NCBI GenBank assembly: GCA_038237745.1
Contig: JBBRYJ010000005.1
Coordinates: 149,134 to 213,133 of the forward strand
DNA length: 64,000 nucleotides
Origin: DASQEH01 sp038237745
GTDB taxonomy: Bacteria; Actinomycetota; Actinomycetes; Propionibacteriales; Nocardioidaceae
Direction of reading: 5' to 3'
Below, piece after piece: positions 7,714-16,040 of the stretch (positions are counted from its first letter, which is position 1; every line of letters starts with the position of its first letter). The notes beneath the pieces are model-generated. The model had not been told where the DNA came from. It worked only from the letters and a program-made list of their open reading frames with translations, and did not search any database. Position numbers and translations under genes: made by a program.

Positions 7714-8613
7714 ATGAGTATCGTGCTCGGTCCCAACCAGTACGGCAAGGCGGAGAACCGCGTCGTGCGGATCTATCGCGATAGGCCTCGACACGAGATC
7801 AGGGACATCAACGTGTCGACGTCGCTGCGGGGCGACTTCTCCGACGCGCACCTGGCCGGCGACCAGTCACGGGTGCTGCCGACCGACACGCAGAAGCAGA
7901 CCGTGTACGCCTTCGCGAAGAAGGTCGGCGTCGGCGAGATTGAGGAGTTCGCGCTCGCCCTTGGGCGGCACTTCGTCGGCGACGTCGAGCCCGTGCAGGG
8001 TGCCCGGATCGCGGTCGAGGAGTACGCCTGGGAGCGGATCAGCGTCGACGGCACCGAGCATGACCACAGCTGGGTGCGAAAGGGGCAGGAGACACGTACG
8101 ACGGTTCTGACGATCGACGGCAAGGGCGGTGCGGAGACGCTCGTGTCGGGTCTCGAGGACCTCGTGGTGCTGAAGTCGACCGGTTCGGAGTTCCATGACT
8201 TCCTCGTCGACGAGTACACGACGCTCGCCCCCACGACGGACCGGGTCATGGCGACGTCGCTCACGGCTCGGTGGCGCTACGTCGGAACCGACGTCGACTG
8301 GGGTTCGTCGTACGCAGGGATAAGGCAGACCATGCTGGAGCAGTTCGCGACCGTGCACAGCCTGGCTCTCCAGCAGACCCTTTACGAGATGGGCAGAGCG
8401 GCTCTCGAGGCGCACCCCCAGGTCGCGGAGATCAGGTTCTCGGCACCCAACAAGCACCACTTCGTCTACGACCTGTCACCCTTCGGTCTCGACAACCCGA
8501 ACGAGGTGTTCCACGCCGACGACCGTCCCTACGGGCTGATCGAGGCCACCGTGATGCGCGACGACGCACCATCGGCCGGTCGTGCCTGGGACTCGATCCC
8601 CGGCTTCTGCTGA
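7714..8613 (+). CDS. Urate oxidase (uricase)
   Basis: A 299-residue cofactor-free uricase that oxidises urate to 5-hydroxyisourate. It has the N-terminal NQYGKAENR (Lys of the catalytic pair), LPTDTQKQTVYAFAK (the catalytic Thr), a central GLEDLVVLKSTGSEFHDF and the late NKHHFVYDL with the conserved His. Length matches the family. The ATG has AGGAAGAGG about 9 nt upstream. It contains two tandem T-fold repeats by family. Acts in the cytoplasm here, as no signal peptide or PTS-like tail is seen. Confidence 0.95.
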   Translation: MSIVLGPNQYGKAENRVVRIYRDRPRHEIRDINVSTSLRGDFSDAHLAGDQSRVLPTDTQKQTVYAFAKKVGVGEIEEFALALGRHFVGDVEPVQGARIAVEEYAWERISVDGTEHDHSWVRKGQETRTTVLTIDGKGGAETLVSGLEDLVVLKSTGSEFHDFLVDEYTTLAPTTDRVMATSLTARWRYVGTDVDWGSSYAGIRQTMLEQFATVHSLALQQTLYEMGRAALEAHPQVAEIRFSAPNKHHFVYDLSPFGLDNPNEVFHADDRPYGLIEATVMRDDAPSAGRAWDSIPGFC

Positions 8614-8649
8614 GCCGACCCGCGAGACCGAAGACACGAGGAGCTGCCG

Positions 8650-9537
8650 ATGGACTTCCTGCGACCCGCCACGATGGCCGACGCGCTCGCCGCGAAGGCG
8701 GAGCACGCCGGGGTGGTGCCCATGCAGGGGGGCACCGACGTCATGGTGGAGATGAACTTCGACAGGCACCGACCCCGCGCGCTGATGGATCTCACCAGGA
8801 TCGCCGAGCTGGCCGAGTGGGGTACCGACGGGGAGCAGGTCAGGATCGGCGCCGGCGTCACGTACTCACGCATCATCGACGAGCTGGCTGATCGTCTTCC
8901 AGGGCTTGCCATGGCCTCGCGCACGGTCGGGTCGCCCCAGATCCGCAACCGCGGCACCGTCGGCGGCAACCTCGGAGCAGCATCGCCAGCCGGGGACGCG
9001 CACCCGGCTCTGCTCGCGGCCGATGCCGAAATCGAGCTCCAGTCGGTCGAGGGCACCCGGACCGTCCGTGCCGAGGACTTCTACCTCGGGGTGAAGCGAA
9101 ACGCCGCTCGCCCGGACGAGCTGATCTCCGCCATCTATGTGACGCCGCCGTCCGGACCGCAGCAGTTCAGCAAGATCGGTACCCGCAACGCCATGGTGAT
9201 CTCGGTGGCTGCCTTTGGGTTCGCCCTGCATCCGGACCGCTCGGAGGTCCGTACCGGTATCGGGTCCGTGGCACCGACGCCGAGGCGTGCCTACGAGGCG
9301 GAGAGCTTCCTCGCCGCGGCTCTCGGCGAGGGTGGGCTCTGGGAGTCGCGCGGGGCGCTGCCCGACGGTCTGGCCGACGAGTTCGGTCAGCGGGTCCGAG
9401 CCGCGGGGTCACCCATCGACGACGTCCGCGGTACCGCGGCCTACCGGCTCCACGCCCTGGCCGTGATGGCGCGTCGCGCGCTCACCTGGGCTTGGAACGA
9501 GTACAGCACGGCTTGCGACCAGACGAGGAGGGACTGA
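8650..9537 (+). CDS. Xanthine dehydrogenase FAD-binding subunit
   Basis: A 295-residue FAD subunit of a three-subunit molybdenum hydroxylase. FAD contacts are visible as PMQGGTDVMVEM (residues 24-35) and RNRGTVGGNLGAASPAGD near 100-117. It passes electrons from the Fe-S subunit to NAD or another acceptor. Start ATG with GAGGAG 9 nt upstream. It is 36 bases after the urate oxidase gene and 3 bases before the Fe-S subunit gene, and the context supports xanthine or hypoxanthine as substrate. Confidence 0.92.
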   Translation: MDFLRPATMADALAAKAEHAGVVPMQGGTDVMVEMNFDRHRPRALMDLTRIAELAEWGTDGEQVRIGAGVTYSRIIDELADRLPGLAMASRTVGSPQIRNRGTVGGNLGAASPAGDAHPALLAADAEIELQSVEGTRTVRAEDFYLGVKRNAARPDELISAIYVTPPSGPQQFSKIGTRNAMVISVAAFGFALHPDRSEVRTGIGSVAPTPRRAYEAESFLAAALGEGGLWESRGALPDGLADEFGQRVRAAGSPIDDVRGTAAYRLHALAVMARRALTWAWNEYSTACDQTRRD

Positions 9538-9540
9538 CAG

Positions 9541-10017
9541 ATGCGGATAACGGCGACCGTCAACGGGCAGCATCGGGAGATCGACGACGTGTGGGAGGGC
9601 GAGAGCCTGCTGTACGTCCTGCGTGAACGGATGGGGCTGCCAGGGTCGAAGAACGCCTGTGAGCAGGGTGAGTGCGGCTCGTGCACGGTCTACCTCGACG
9701 GTGTCGCCGCCTGCGCCTGCCTGGTCGCCGGCGGGCAGATCGAGGGTCGCGACGTGGTGACCGTCGAGGGCCTGGCGGGTGACGACGGCCTGCACCCCGT
9801 CCAACAGGCCTTCCTCGAGGCGGGTGCTGTGCAGTGCGGCTTCTGCACGCCGGGGCTCATCGTGCAGACGCACGACCTGCTGAGCCGGGTCGACAACCCG
9901 AGCGACCCCGAGATCCGGGAAGCTCTCGCTGGCAACCTCTGCCGGTGCACAGGTTACGAGAAGATCCTCGACGCCGTCCGGCTGGCGGCGGGACGCATGG
10001 CTGGGAGCGACCGGTGA
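9541..10017 (+). CDS. Xanthine dehydrogenase 2Fe-2S subunit
   Basis: A 158-residue small subunit with two [2Fe-2S] domains. The plant-ferredoxin-type N-terminal cluster is in CEQGECGSC plus a downstream Cys; the C-terminal helical cluster is in CGFCTPG and NLCRCTGY. It relays electrons from the molybdenum centre to the FAD subunit. Length and Cys pattern are those of the molybdenum hydroxylase family. Its stop overlaps the GTG of the following deaminase gene, which separates it from the molybdenum subunit gene. Confidence 0.94.
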   Translation: MRITATVNGQHREIDDVWEGESLLYVLRERMGLPGSKNACEQGECGSCTVYLDGVAACACLVAGGQIEGRDVVTVEGLAGDDGLHPVQQAFLEAGAVQCGFCTPGLIVQTHDLLSRVDNPSDPEIREALAGNLCRCTGYEKILDAVRLAAGRMAGSDR

Positions 10018-11381
10018 GTATCGTCGTCCTCGACGGCTGCGCCGTCGCCACGATGGACGACACCTCGTCGGAGTACTCCTCCGGTCACGTCGTCGTCGAG
10101 GACAAGATCATCACGGCCGTGGGTGATGGCCGCGCTCCGGCGGGCATCGAGGGCGCCAGGTATGTCGACGCGACCGGTTGCCTCGCGACGCCCGGACTCG
10201 TGAACACCCACCACCACCTCTACCAGTGGGTGACCCGGGGTTTCGCAGTCGACGGCTCTCTTTTCGAGTGGCTGACAACGCTCTACCCCGTGTGGGGCCG
10301 CATCGACGCCGACATCGTGCGCACTGCGGCAACCGGGGCGCTGGCGTGGCTGGCCAAGACGGGCTGTACGACGACGACCGACCACCACTATGTCTTCCCC
10401 CACGACGGTGGTGACGTGCTGGCCGCGGAGATCGAGGCAGCACACTCCGTGGGGCTGCGGTTCCATCCCACGCGAGGCTCGATGGACCTGGGCCGGAGCT
10501 CGGGCGGACTTCCCCCTGACCACGTCGTCGAGGACATCGACGCAATCCTCGCTGCGACCGAGCTGGCGATCGACACCCACCATGACACCTCCTTCGACTC
10601 GATGCTGCGGGTCGGTGTCGCACCCTGCTCGCCGTTCTCGGTCACCGGGGATCTGCTGAAGCAAGCCGCCGAGCTAGCCCGCGACAAGGGGGTCCGGCTC
10701 CACACGCACCTGTGCGAGACAATCGACGAGGACGAGTACTGCCGCGCGCACTTCGACCGCACCCCTGTCGAGTACATGGAGTCCGTCGGATGGCTCGGCG
10801 ACGACGTCTGGTTCGCCCATGCCGTGCACCTCGACGACGAGGCCATCGCCGCGATGGCGGCGACAGGCACCAGCGCGGCGCACTGCCCCTCGTCGAACGC
10901 CCGGCTCGGCTCCGGGATCGCACGTATCAGGGACATGCGCGACGCGGGTGTCACGGTCGGCCTCGGTGTCGACGGTGCCGCGTCCAACGAGGCCTGCGCC
11001 CTGCTCGAGGAGGTCCGCCACGCCGTGCTGTTCGCCCGCGCTCGCGGCGGACCGCACGAGCTCACCGTTCGCGACGCCCTGCACATGGCGACGAGAGGCG
11101 GCGCGCAGGTGCTCGGGCGCGCGGGCGAGATCGGTTCGCTCGAGCCCGGCAAGCTTGCCGACGTGGCCGTGTGGCGGCTGGATACCCTGCCTCACATCGA
11201 CATCGCGGACCCGGTGGCTGCCCTGGTGCTGGGTGCGCCGCCGCCCCTCGAGCTTCTTCTGGTCAACGGCCGGGCAGTCGTGGAGAAGGACCGTCTGGTC
11301 GGGGTCGACGAGGACGAAGTGGCCGCCGCCGTGCTGAGTGCGAGCAGGACGCTCGTCGAACGAGTGGGAGTGAACCGATGA
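10014..11381 (+). CDS. Guanine/8-oxoguanine deaminase-type amidohydrolase
   Basis: A 455-residue metal-dependent amidohydrolase of the TrzN/AtzA/8-oxoguanine deaminase group. Metal ligands appear in NTHHHLYQ, LHTHLCE and the Asp of GLGVDGAASNE, a motif shared with 8-oxoguanine and guanine deaminases. Deaminating guanine gives xanthine and 8-oxoguanine gives urate, both substrates of neighbouring enzymes. The gene overlaps both neighbours (GTGA at its start, ATGA at its end), so it is translated with the xanthine dehydrogenase subunits. Which purine is preferred cannot be read from the sequence. Confidence 0.85.
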   Translation: MSIVVLDGCAVATMDDTSSEYSSGHVVVEDKIITAVGDGRAPAGIEGARYVDATGCLATPGLVNTHHHLYQWVTRGFAVDGSLFEWLTTLYPVWGRIDADIVRTAATGALAWLAKTGCTTTTDHHYVFPHDGGDVLAAEIEAAHSVGLRFHPTRGSMDLGRSSGGLPPDHVVEDIDAILAATELAIDTHHDTSFDSMLRVGVAPCSPFSVTGDLLKQAAELARDKGVRLHTHLCETIDEDEYCRAHFDRTPVEYMESVGWLGDDVWFAHAVHLDDEAIAAMAATGTSAAHCPSSNARLGSGIARIRDMRDAGVTVGLGVDGAASNEACALLEEVRHAVLFARARGGPHELTVRDALHMATRGGAQVLGRAGEIGSLEPGKLADVAVWRLDTLPHIDIADPVAALVLGAPPPLELLLVNGRAVVEKDRLVGVDEDEVAAAVLSASRTLVERVGVNR

Positions 11382-13750
11382 CGACACCGCCAGAAGCGAC
11401 TCCTCGGACCCCTACCGGGGCGCCGGGCAGTCTGGAGAACACGGCCACGGGCGGGATCGGCGCGAGCCCGCTTCGCCCCGACGGCACCCTCAAGGTCACC
11501 GGCGAGTTCGCCTACAGCAGCGACTTGTGGATGGACGACATGCTGTGGGGCGTCACCCTGCGCAGTCCGCACCCCTTCGCCCGGATCCGGGCCGTCAACA
11601 TCGGCGAGGCGCTGGCGACACCCGGCGTCTTCGCCGTGCTCACCGCCGACGACGTGCCGGGCAGGAACATCTACGGTCTCGAGCTGTCCGACCAGCCGGT
11701 GCTCGCGAAGGATGTCGTGCGTTACCAGGGGGAGGCCGTCGCGCTGGTTGCCGCGAACCACCCGGAGATCGCTCGACAGGCCGCGAAGAGGATTCGCGTC
11801 GACTACCAGGTCTGGGAGCCGGTCACCGACGCCCGCGACGCGCTCGGCCACCCGAATTGGAACCGTCTGCACGACGACCCTGCGGAGGACGTCGAGCTCA
11901 GCAGGTCGGCGGCCCCGATCCATCCCAAGGGCAACCTGGTGCGCCACCTCAAGATCCGCAAGGGCGACCCCGAAGCGCGCGCGGACGTCGTGGTGTCGGG
12001 GGAGTACTCGGTGGGCATGCAGGACCAGGCCTTCCTCGGGCCGGAATCCGGCCTGGCCGTTCCGGACGATCAGGGCGGCGTGGACCTCTACGTCGCCACG
12101 CAGTGGCTGCACGTCGATCAGCGGCAGCTCTGCACCGCGCTGGACCTTCCGCCGGAGCAGGTGAGACTGACCCTGGCAGGGGTGGGCGGTGCCTTCGGCG
12201 GTCGCGAGGACCTCTCGATGCACGTGCACGGCTGCATGCTCGCCCTGCGTACGGGCAAGCCGGTCAAGATGGTGTACAACCGAGAGGAGTCGTTCTTCGG
12301 GCACGTACACCGCCACCCCGCCGAGATGCGCTACGAGCACGGTGCGACAAGGGACGGCAGGCTCGTCTTCGTCAACTGCGACCTCTACTTCGACGGCGGG
12401 GCCTACGCGTCGAGCACCCCTGCCGTAGTCGGCAACGGAGGCACCATGGGCATCGGCCCGTACGTCGTCCCGAACGTCCGCGTCGACGCGTACGGCGTCT
12501 ACACCAACAACCCACCTTGTGGCGCGATGCGGGGGTTCGGCTCGGTCCAGACTGCCTACGCCTACGAGGCGCAGATGGACAAGCTGGCGGCAGAGCTCGG
12601 CATCGACCCGGTGGAGCTGCGCGTGCTCAACGCCATGGAGGAGGGCTCTGTCACTCCCCACGGACAGGTTGTCGACAGCGCCGCACCCGTCGCGGAGCTG
12701 CTTCGCCGGCTCCAGGCGATGCCGCTGCCGGCCCCGCGGGGCGACGACATCCGGGGGCTTCCCGGCGGCGTCTCCAACACCACGCACGGCGAAGGGGTCA
12801 AGCGCGGCGTCGGGTATGCGGTGACGTACAAGAACGTCGCGTTCTCGGAGGGTTTCGACGACCACTCGACGGCCCGGGTGCGCGTCGAGGCTGCAGGTGG
12901 CAAGCCGGTTGCGGTGGTCCACACAGCCGCCGCCGAGGTCGGGCAGGGCCTGGTGACCGTGGAGCAGCAGATCTGCCGGACCGAGCTCGGCATCGACGAC
13001 GTCATCGTGCACCCGAAGAACACCGACGTCGGGTCGGGCGGGTCGACGTCGGCGTCTCGCCAGACCTACATGACAGGCGGGGCTGTCAAGCTGGCATGCG
13101 AGGCGGTCCGATACGGCGTCCTGAGCCTGGCCGCGGAGAAGCTTGGGCGTCCGATCCCTGGTGCGCGGCTTGCCGACGGTGACGTCGTCTCGGACTCCGA
13201 GGGAGTGCTCATCTCGATCGCCGACGTGCTCGGTGACGGTGCAGTCGAGGAGACGCGCGAGCACCATCACCGCCCGACCCAGGAGCTCGACGAGGAGACG
13301 GGGCAGGGCTTCGCGCACGTCCAGTACTCGTTCTCCGCCCACCGGGCGGTCGTCGACGTCGACGTCGACCTCGGCCTGCTGAAGGTGGTGGAGCTCGCCT
13401 GCAGCCAGGACGTCGGCAAGGCGCTGAACCCGCAGGCGGTCGAGGGTCAGATCCAGGGCGGCAGCACCCAGGGTATGGGCCTGGCGATCATGGAGGAGAT
13501 CGTGGTGAGGGACGCCAAGATCCGTAACCCGTCGTTCACCGACTACCTCATCCCCACCATCCTCGACACTCCGCGCATGCCGATCGACGTGCTCGAGTAC
13601 GCCGACCCCCATGCGCCCTACGGCCTGCGTGGCGTCGGGGAGGCGCCGACGATCTCGTCGGGGCCTGCCGTGACCGCGGCGATCCGGCAGGCCACCGGCC
13701 TGCCGCTGACCCGGGTACCCGTACGTCCTGAGCACATCACGGGCACGTGA
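11378..13750 (+). CDS. Xanthine dehydrogenase molybdenum-binding subunit
   Basis: A 790-residue catalytic subunit that hydroxylates hypoxanthine and xanthine to urate. Cofactor-binding stretches include GGAFGGREDLSMHVHG, CGAMRGFGSVQTAYAYE (with the substrate-binding Arg), EVGQGLVTVEQQ and the late GLRGVGEAPTISS that supplies the catalytic Glu. N-terminal residues 1-25 are low-complexity Pro/Thr and probably not folded. The ATG overlaps the deaminase stop (ATGA). This is the last gene of the operon; a hairpin follows within 10 bases. Confidence 0.94.
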   Translation: MTTPPEATPRTPTGAPGSLENTATGGIGASPLRPDGTLKVTGEFAYSSDLWMDDMLWGVTLRSPHPFARIRAVNIGEALATPGVFAVLTADDVPGRNIYGLELSDQPVLAKDVVRYQGEAVALVAANHPEIARQAAKRIRVDYQVWEPVTDARDALGHPNWNRLHDDPAEDVELSRSAAPIHPKGNLVRHLKIRKGDPEARADVVVSGEYSVGMQDQAFLGPESGLAVPDDQGGVDLYVATQWLHVDQRQLCTALDLPPEQVRLTLAGVGGAFGGREDLSMHVHGCMLALRTGKPVKMVYNREESFFGHVHRHPAEMRYEHGATRDGRLVFVNCDLYFDGGAYASSTPAVVGNGGTMGIGPYVVPNVRVDAYGVYTNNPPCGAMRGFGSVQTAYAYEAQMDKLAAELGIDPVELRVLNAMEEGSVTPHGQVVDSAAPVAELLRRLQAMPLPAPRGDDIRGLPGGVSNTTHGEGVKRGVGYAVTYKNVAFSEGFDDHSTARVRVEAAGGKPVAVVHTAAAEVGQGLVTVEQQICRTELGIDDVIVHPKNTDVGSGGSTSASRQTYMTGGAVKLACEAVRYGVLSLAAEKLGRPIPGARLADGDVVSDSEGVLISIADVLGDGAVEETREHHHRPTQELDEETGQGFAHVQYSFSAHRAVVDVDVDLGLLKVVELACSQDVGKALNPQAVEGQIQGGSTQGMGLAIMEEIVVRDAKIRNPSFTDYLIPTILDTPRMPIDVLEYADPHAPYGLRGVGEAPTISSGPAVTAAIRQATGLPLTRVPVRPEHITGT

Positions 13751-13758
13751 CGCCGACC

Positions 13759-13785
13759 GGGCCGGCGCTGCCGGTGTTCCGGCCC
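13759..13785 (+). terminator. Hairpin after the purine operon
   Basis: Seven-base arms GGGCCGG and CCGGCCC pair around a 13-base loop, followed by TTCCT. A second short palindrome, CCTACC-G-GGTAGG, lies at 13788-13800. The site is between converging genes, so it could end transcripts from both sides. Confidence 0.55.
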
Positions 13786-13839
13786 TTCCTACCGGGTAGG
13801 TCGGCTCCCGCGTCGGGCGGAGCCTGTCGGCGTCCGGGC

Positions 13840-14589
13840 TCAGTGGCCGGAGACGAACCCGTCCCGCAGGCTGGTCGCGGTCTCCACCATGACGGGTGCG
13901 ATCTGTGCGACCTGTGCGGTAGTCACTCGGCTACTGGGTCCGGAGACCGACAGGGCGGCCTTGAACGGCAGCCCGGTGATAGGGACGGCCACACAGCGCA
14001 CGCCGAGCTCCTGCTCCCCGTCGTCGAGGGCGTAGCCGACCTTGCGCACGGTCTGGAGCGACCGCAGCATGGCGGTGGGGTCGGTGATCGTATGGACGGT
14101 CCGCGAGGGCATGCCGGTCCGGGAGAGAAGGGCGGTGACCTCCTGGTCAGGCATCATCGACAAGATCGCCTTGCCGACGCCGGTGCTGTGGAGCGTGACC
14201 ATCCGGCCGACCTCCGTGAACATCCTCATCGACTGCGGCGACGGCGCCTGGGCGACGTAGACGGCGGCATCCCCGTCGAGCATCGCCATGTTGGTGGTCT
14301 CGCCGAACCGGTCGACGAGCGTGTTGAGTCGCGGTATCGCCCACGACCCGAGCATCCGGCCGGCGAGCTCACCGAGGCGGATCATCCGTGGGCCGAGCGC
14401 GTAGCGGCGCGACGGCTCCTGACGCACATACCCCTGGTTGACGAGCGACCGGAGCAGACGGTGGATCGTCGGCATCGGCAACCCCGAGCGGGCACCGAGC
14501 TCGGACAGGCTCAGCGAGCCGCCGCCGTCGGCCAGGTGCTCGAGCAGAATGAAGGCTCGGTCGACGGACTGGACACGTTCTCCCGGCAT
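13840..14589 (-). CDS. IclR-family transcriptional regulator of purine/glyoxylate genes (AllR-like)
   Basis: A 249-residue IclR protein. Residues 1-70 hold a winged helix (VQSVDRAFILLEHLA, then GLPMPTIHRLLRSLVNQGYV). The C-terminal effector domain has GRMVTLHSTGVGKAIL and GYALDDGEQELGVRCVAVPI, the ligand-binding signature. In allantoin clusters such proteins repress until glyoxylate or allantoin-derived ligands bind; that role is inferred from position. The gene ends facing the purine operon and starts divergently from the DUF6986 gene, with GGAGG 7 nt before its ATG. Confidence 0.88.
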   Translation of the reverse strand: MPGERVQSVDRAFILLEHLADGGGSLSLSELGARSGLPMPTIHRLLRSLVNQGYVRQEPSRRYALGPRMIRLGELAGRMLGSWAIPRLNTLVDRFGETTNMAMLDGDAAVYVAQAPSPQSMRMFTEVGRMVTLHSTGVGKAILSMMPDQEVTALLSRTGMPSRTVHTITDPTAMLRSLQTVRKVGYALDDGEQELGVRCVAVPITGLPFKAALSVSGPSSRVTTAQVAQIAPVMVETATSLRDGFVSGH

Positions 14590-14612
14590 TCCGATGCCTC
14601 CACCTGGCGGAG

Positions 14613-14632
14613 TCCGACTTTCGACTGTCGGA
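14613..14632 (+). promoter_or_regulatory. Candidate IclR operator between iclR and the DUF6986 gene
   Basis: Perfect 6-base arms TCCGAC and GTCGGA with an 8-base spacer lie in the 98-base divergent region, 24 bases from the iclR start. The arms resemble the TCCG/CGGA repeats of the purine operon leader. Autoregulation is likely for this family but unproven here. Confidence 0.45.
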
Positions 14633-14687
14633 ACTTAGGTGATAAGCCTAGCCTCCCCGCGAGGTTCCGCAGACGCGAGGAGCCTCC

Positions 14688-15956
14688 GTGGGCCACATGA
14701 CAACCGGTCTGACCGACGCAGACCTCGACCACGTCGACGCGATGCTGAAAGGAGCGGATCGGCTCCGGCTCGAGGAGTACCCCGGCGACGCCGTGAGCCG
14801 TCAGCCGGTGCATACCGTGTACGTACCCGCCGACCGTCTGGACGCACAAGTCCGTGAGAGGTGGGGAACCGCTGCTGCGGCTGCGCTCACCGATCACGCC
14901 CCGACGCCTGCGATTCTGGCCGCGGCCACCGGCCAGCCTGTGGAGGCGGTGGCCGACGTGTGGCCGGCGGTGGTCCGCAAGCTCGAGACCGAGCCGATCG
15001 AGGACCTCCGCGTCGACCTGGAGGACGGGTACGGCGACCGCGGCGACGACGAGGAGGACACTCACGCCGTCATGGCGGGTGCCGCCCTGGCCGCTGCCGC
15101 GTCGGGCGGCACTCTTCCGCCGTTCAGCGGAGTCCGCTTCAAGTCTCTCGAAGGGGCGACCCGTCGGCGCGGCCTGCGCTCACTCGACCTCCTGCTCGGC
15201 GCCTTGCTTGCCGACGGCGATCTGCCCGCCGGCTGGACCCTGACCCTGCCCAAGGTGACGTCCGTCGCGCAGGTCGCCGCCATGGTGGAGATCTGTTCGT
15301 TACTCGAGGGCGCGTACGGGCTTGGTTCACGCCGGCTGCGCTTCGAGATCCAGGTCGAGACACCGCAGGCGATCCTCGGGGCTGACGGAGCTGCGACGGT
15401 CGCGCCGATGGTGCACGCCGCCGGGGGACGCTGCAGCGGCTTGCACTTCGGCACCTACGACTACACGGCGGCGCTCGGTGTCTCCGGGAGCGACCAGGCC
15501 ATGGACCATCCGGCTGCCGACCATGCGAAGGCCACCATGCAGCTCGCCGCCGCCGGGACAGGCGCGCGCGTGTCCGACGGCTCGACGAACGTCGCCCCGG
15601 TGGGATCGACTGCCCAGGTGCACACCGCCTGGAGGCTGCACGCCGCGCTCGTGCGTCGTTCGCTCGAACGCGGGTTCTACCAGGGCTGGGACCTTCATCC
15701 TGCGCAGCTTCCCACGAGGTACCTGAGTACCTACCTGTTCTTCCGCCAGGATCTTCCAGTCGTCGGCCGGAGACTCGCCGCCTATCTCAGCGGAGGCGAA
15801 GGTGGTGTCATCGACGAACCCGCGACGGCGCAGGCGCTGGCCGGGTTCCTACTCCGGGGAGTGCAGTGTGGCGCTGTAGGCGCTGGGGAGGCAGAGCAGC
15901 TGACCGGGTCGGACCTCGGCTCGCTCACCAAGCTGGCTGCGCGCCGAGTCGGGTGA
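14688..15956 (+). CDS. DUF6986 protein, CitE/HpcH-like TIM barrel
   Basis: A 422-residue protein I place in DUF6986, sometimes labelled phosphoenolpyruvate kinase or aldolase. Two stretches resemble the CitE/malyl-CoA lyase superfamily: RVDLEDGYGDRGDDEED (residues about 107-123, acid metal ligands) and FEIQVETPQAIL (about 222-233, a conserved Glu), then GLHFGTYDYTAALGV. Related enzymes make or break C-C bonds with glyoxylate, pyruvate or acetyl-CoA. Position among glyoxylate genes suggests a glyoxylate-using aldolase or malate-synthase-like role, but this is inference. GTG 14688 has GAGGAG 6 nt upstream; ATG 14697 is too far from it. Confidence 0.75.
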   Translation: MGHMTTGLTDADLDHVDAMLKGADRLRLEEYPGDAVSRQPVHTVYVPADRLDAQVRERWGTAAAAALTDHAPTPAILAAATGQPVEAVADVWPAVVRKLETEPIEDLRVDLEDGYGDRGDDEEDTHAVMAGAALAAAASGGTLPPFSGVRFKSLEGATRRRGLRSLDLLLGALLADGDLPAGWTLTLPKVTSVAQVAAMVEICSLLEGAYGLGSRRLRFEIQVETPQAILGADGAATVAPMVHAAGGRCSGLHFGTYDYTAALGVSGSDQAMDHPAADHAKATMQLAAAGTGARVSDGSTNVAPVGSTAQVHTAWRLHAALVRRSLERGFYQGWDLHPAQLPTRYLSTYLFFRQDLPVVGRRLAAYLSGGEGGVIDEPATAQALAGFLLRGVQCGAVGAGEAEQLTGSDLGSLTKLAARRVG

Positions 15957-15966
15957 GCCGCTGGTG

Positions 15967-15995
15967 TTGACACCGTTCGAGCCGCTCCGTACGCT
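15967..15995 (+). promoter_or_regulatory. Sigma-70-type promoter of the glyoxylate/allantoin operon
   Basis: A consensus TTGACA is followed after 17 bases by TACGCT (TANNNT). It lies 11 bases past the DUF6986 stop and would start transcription near 16002, about 40 bases before hyi, so the six-gene hyi-alc operon has its own promoter. Confidence 0.7.
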
Positions 15996-16004
15996 TTCCA
16001 TTAG

Positions 16005-16016
16005 ACAAAACTTTGT
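16005..16016 (+). promoter_or_regulatory. Candidate operator at the hyi promoter start site
   Basis: ACAAA-AC-TTTGT is an inverted repeat inside an unusually AT-rich island for this GC-rich region, flanked by TTTCCA and GTTTCC. It covers the expected transcription start, where a repressor would block initiation. The sequence differs from the TCCG/CGGA repeats, so a different protein could be involved. Confidence 0.45.
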
Positions 16017-16040
16017 TTCCGTCTTGTGGAAGTAGGTCGG

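Noticed and set aside
11192..13735. An 847-codon open frame on the minus strand opposite the xanthine dehydrogenase gene
   Set aside because: It is Arg/His/Asp-rich without any family motif and mirrors a well-supported coding strand; long antisense frames are expected in GC-rich genes.
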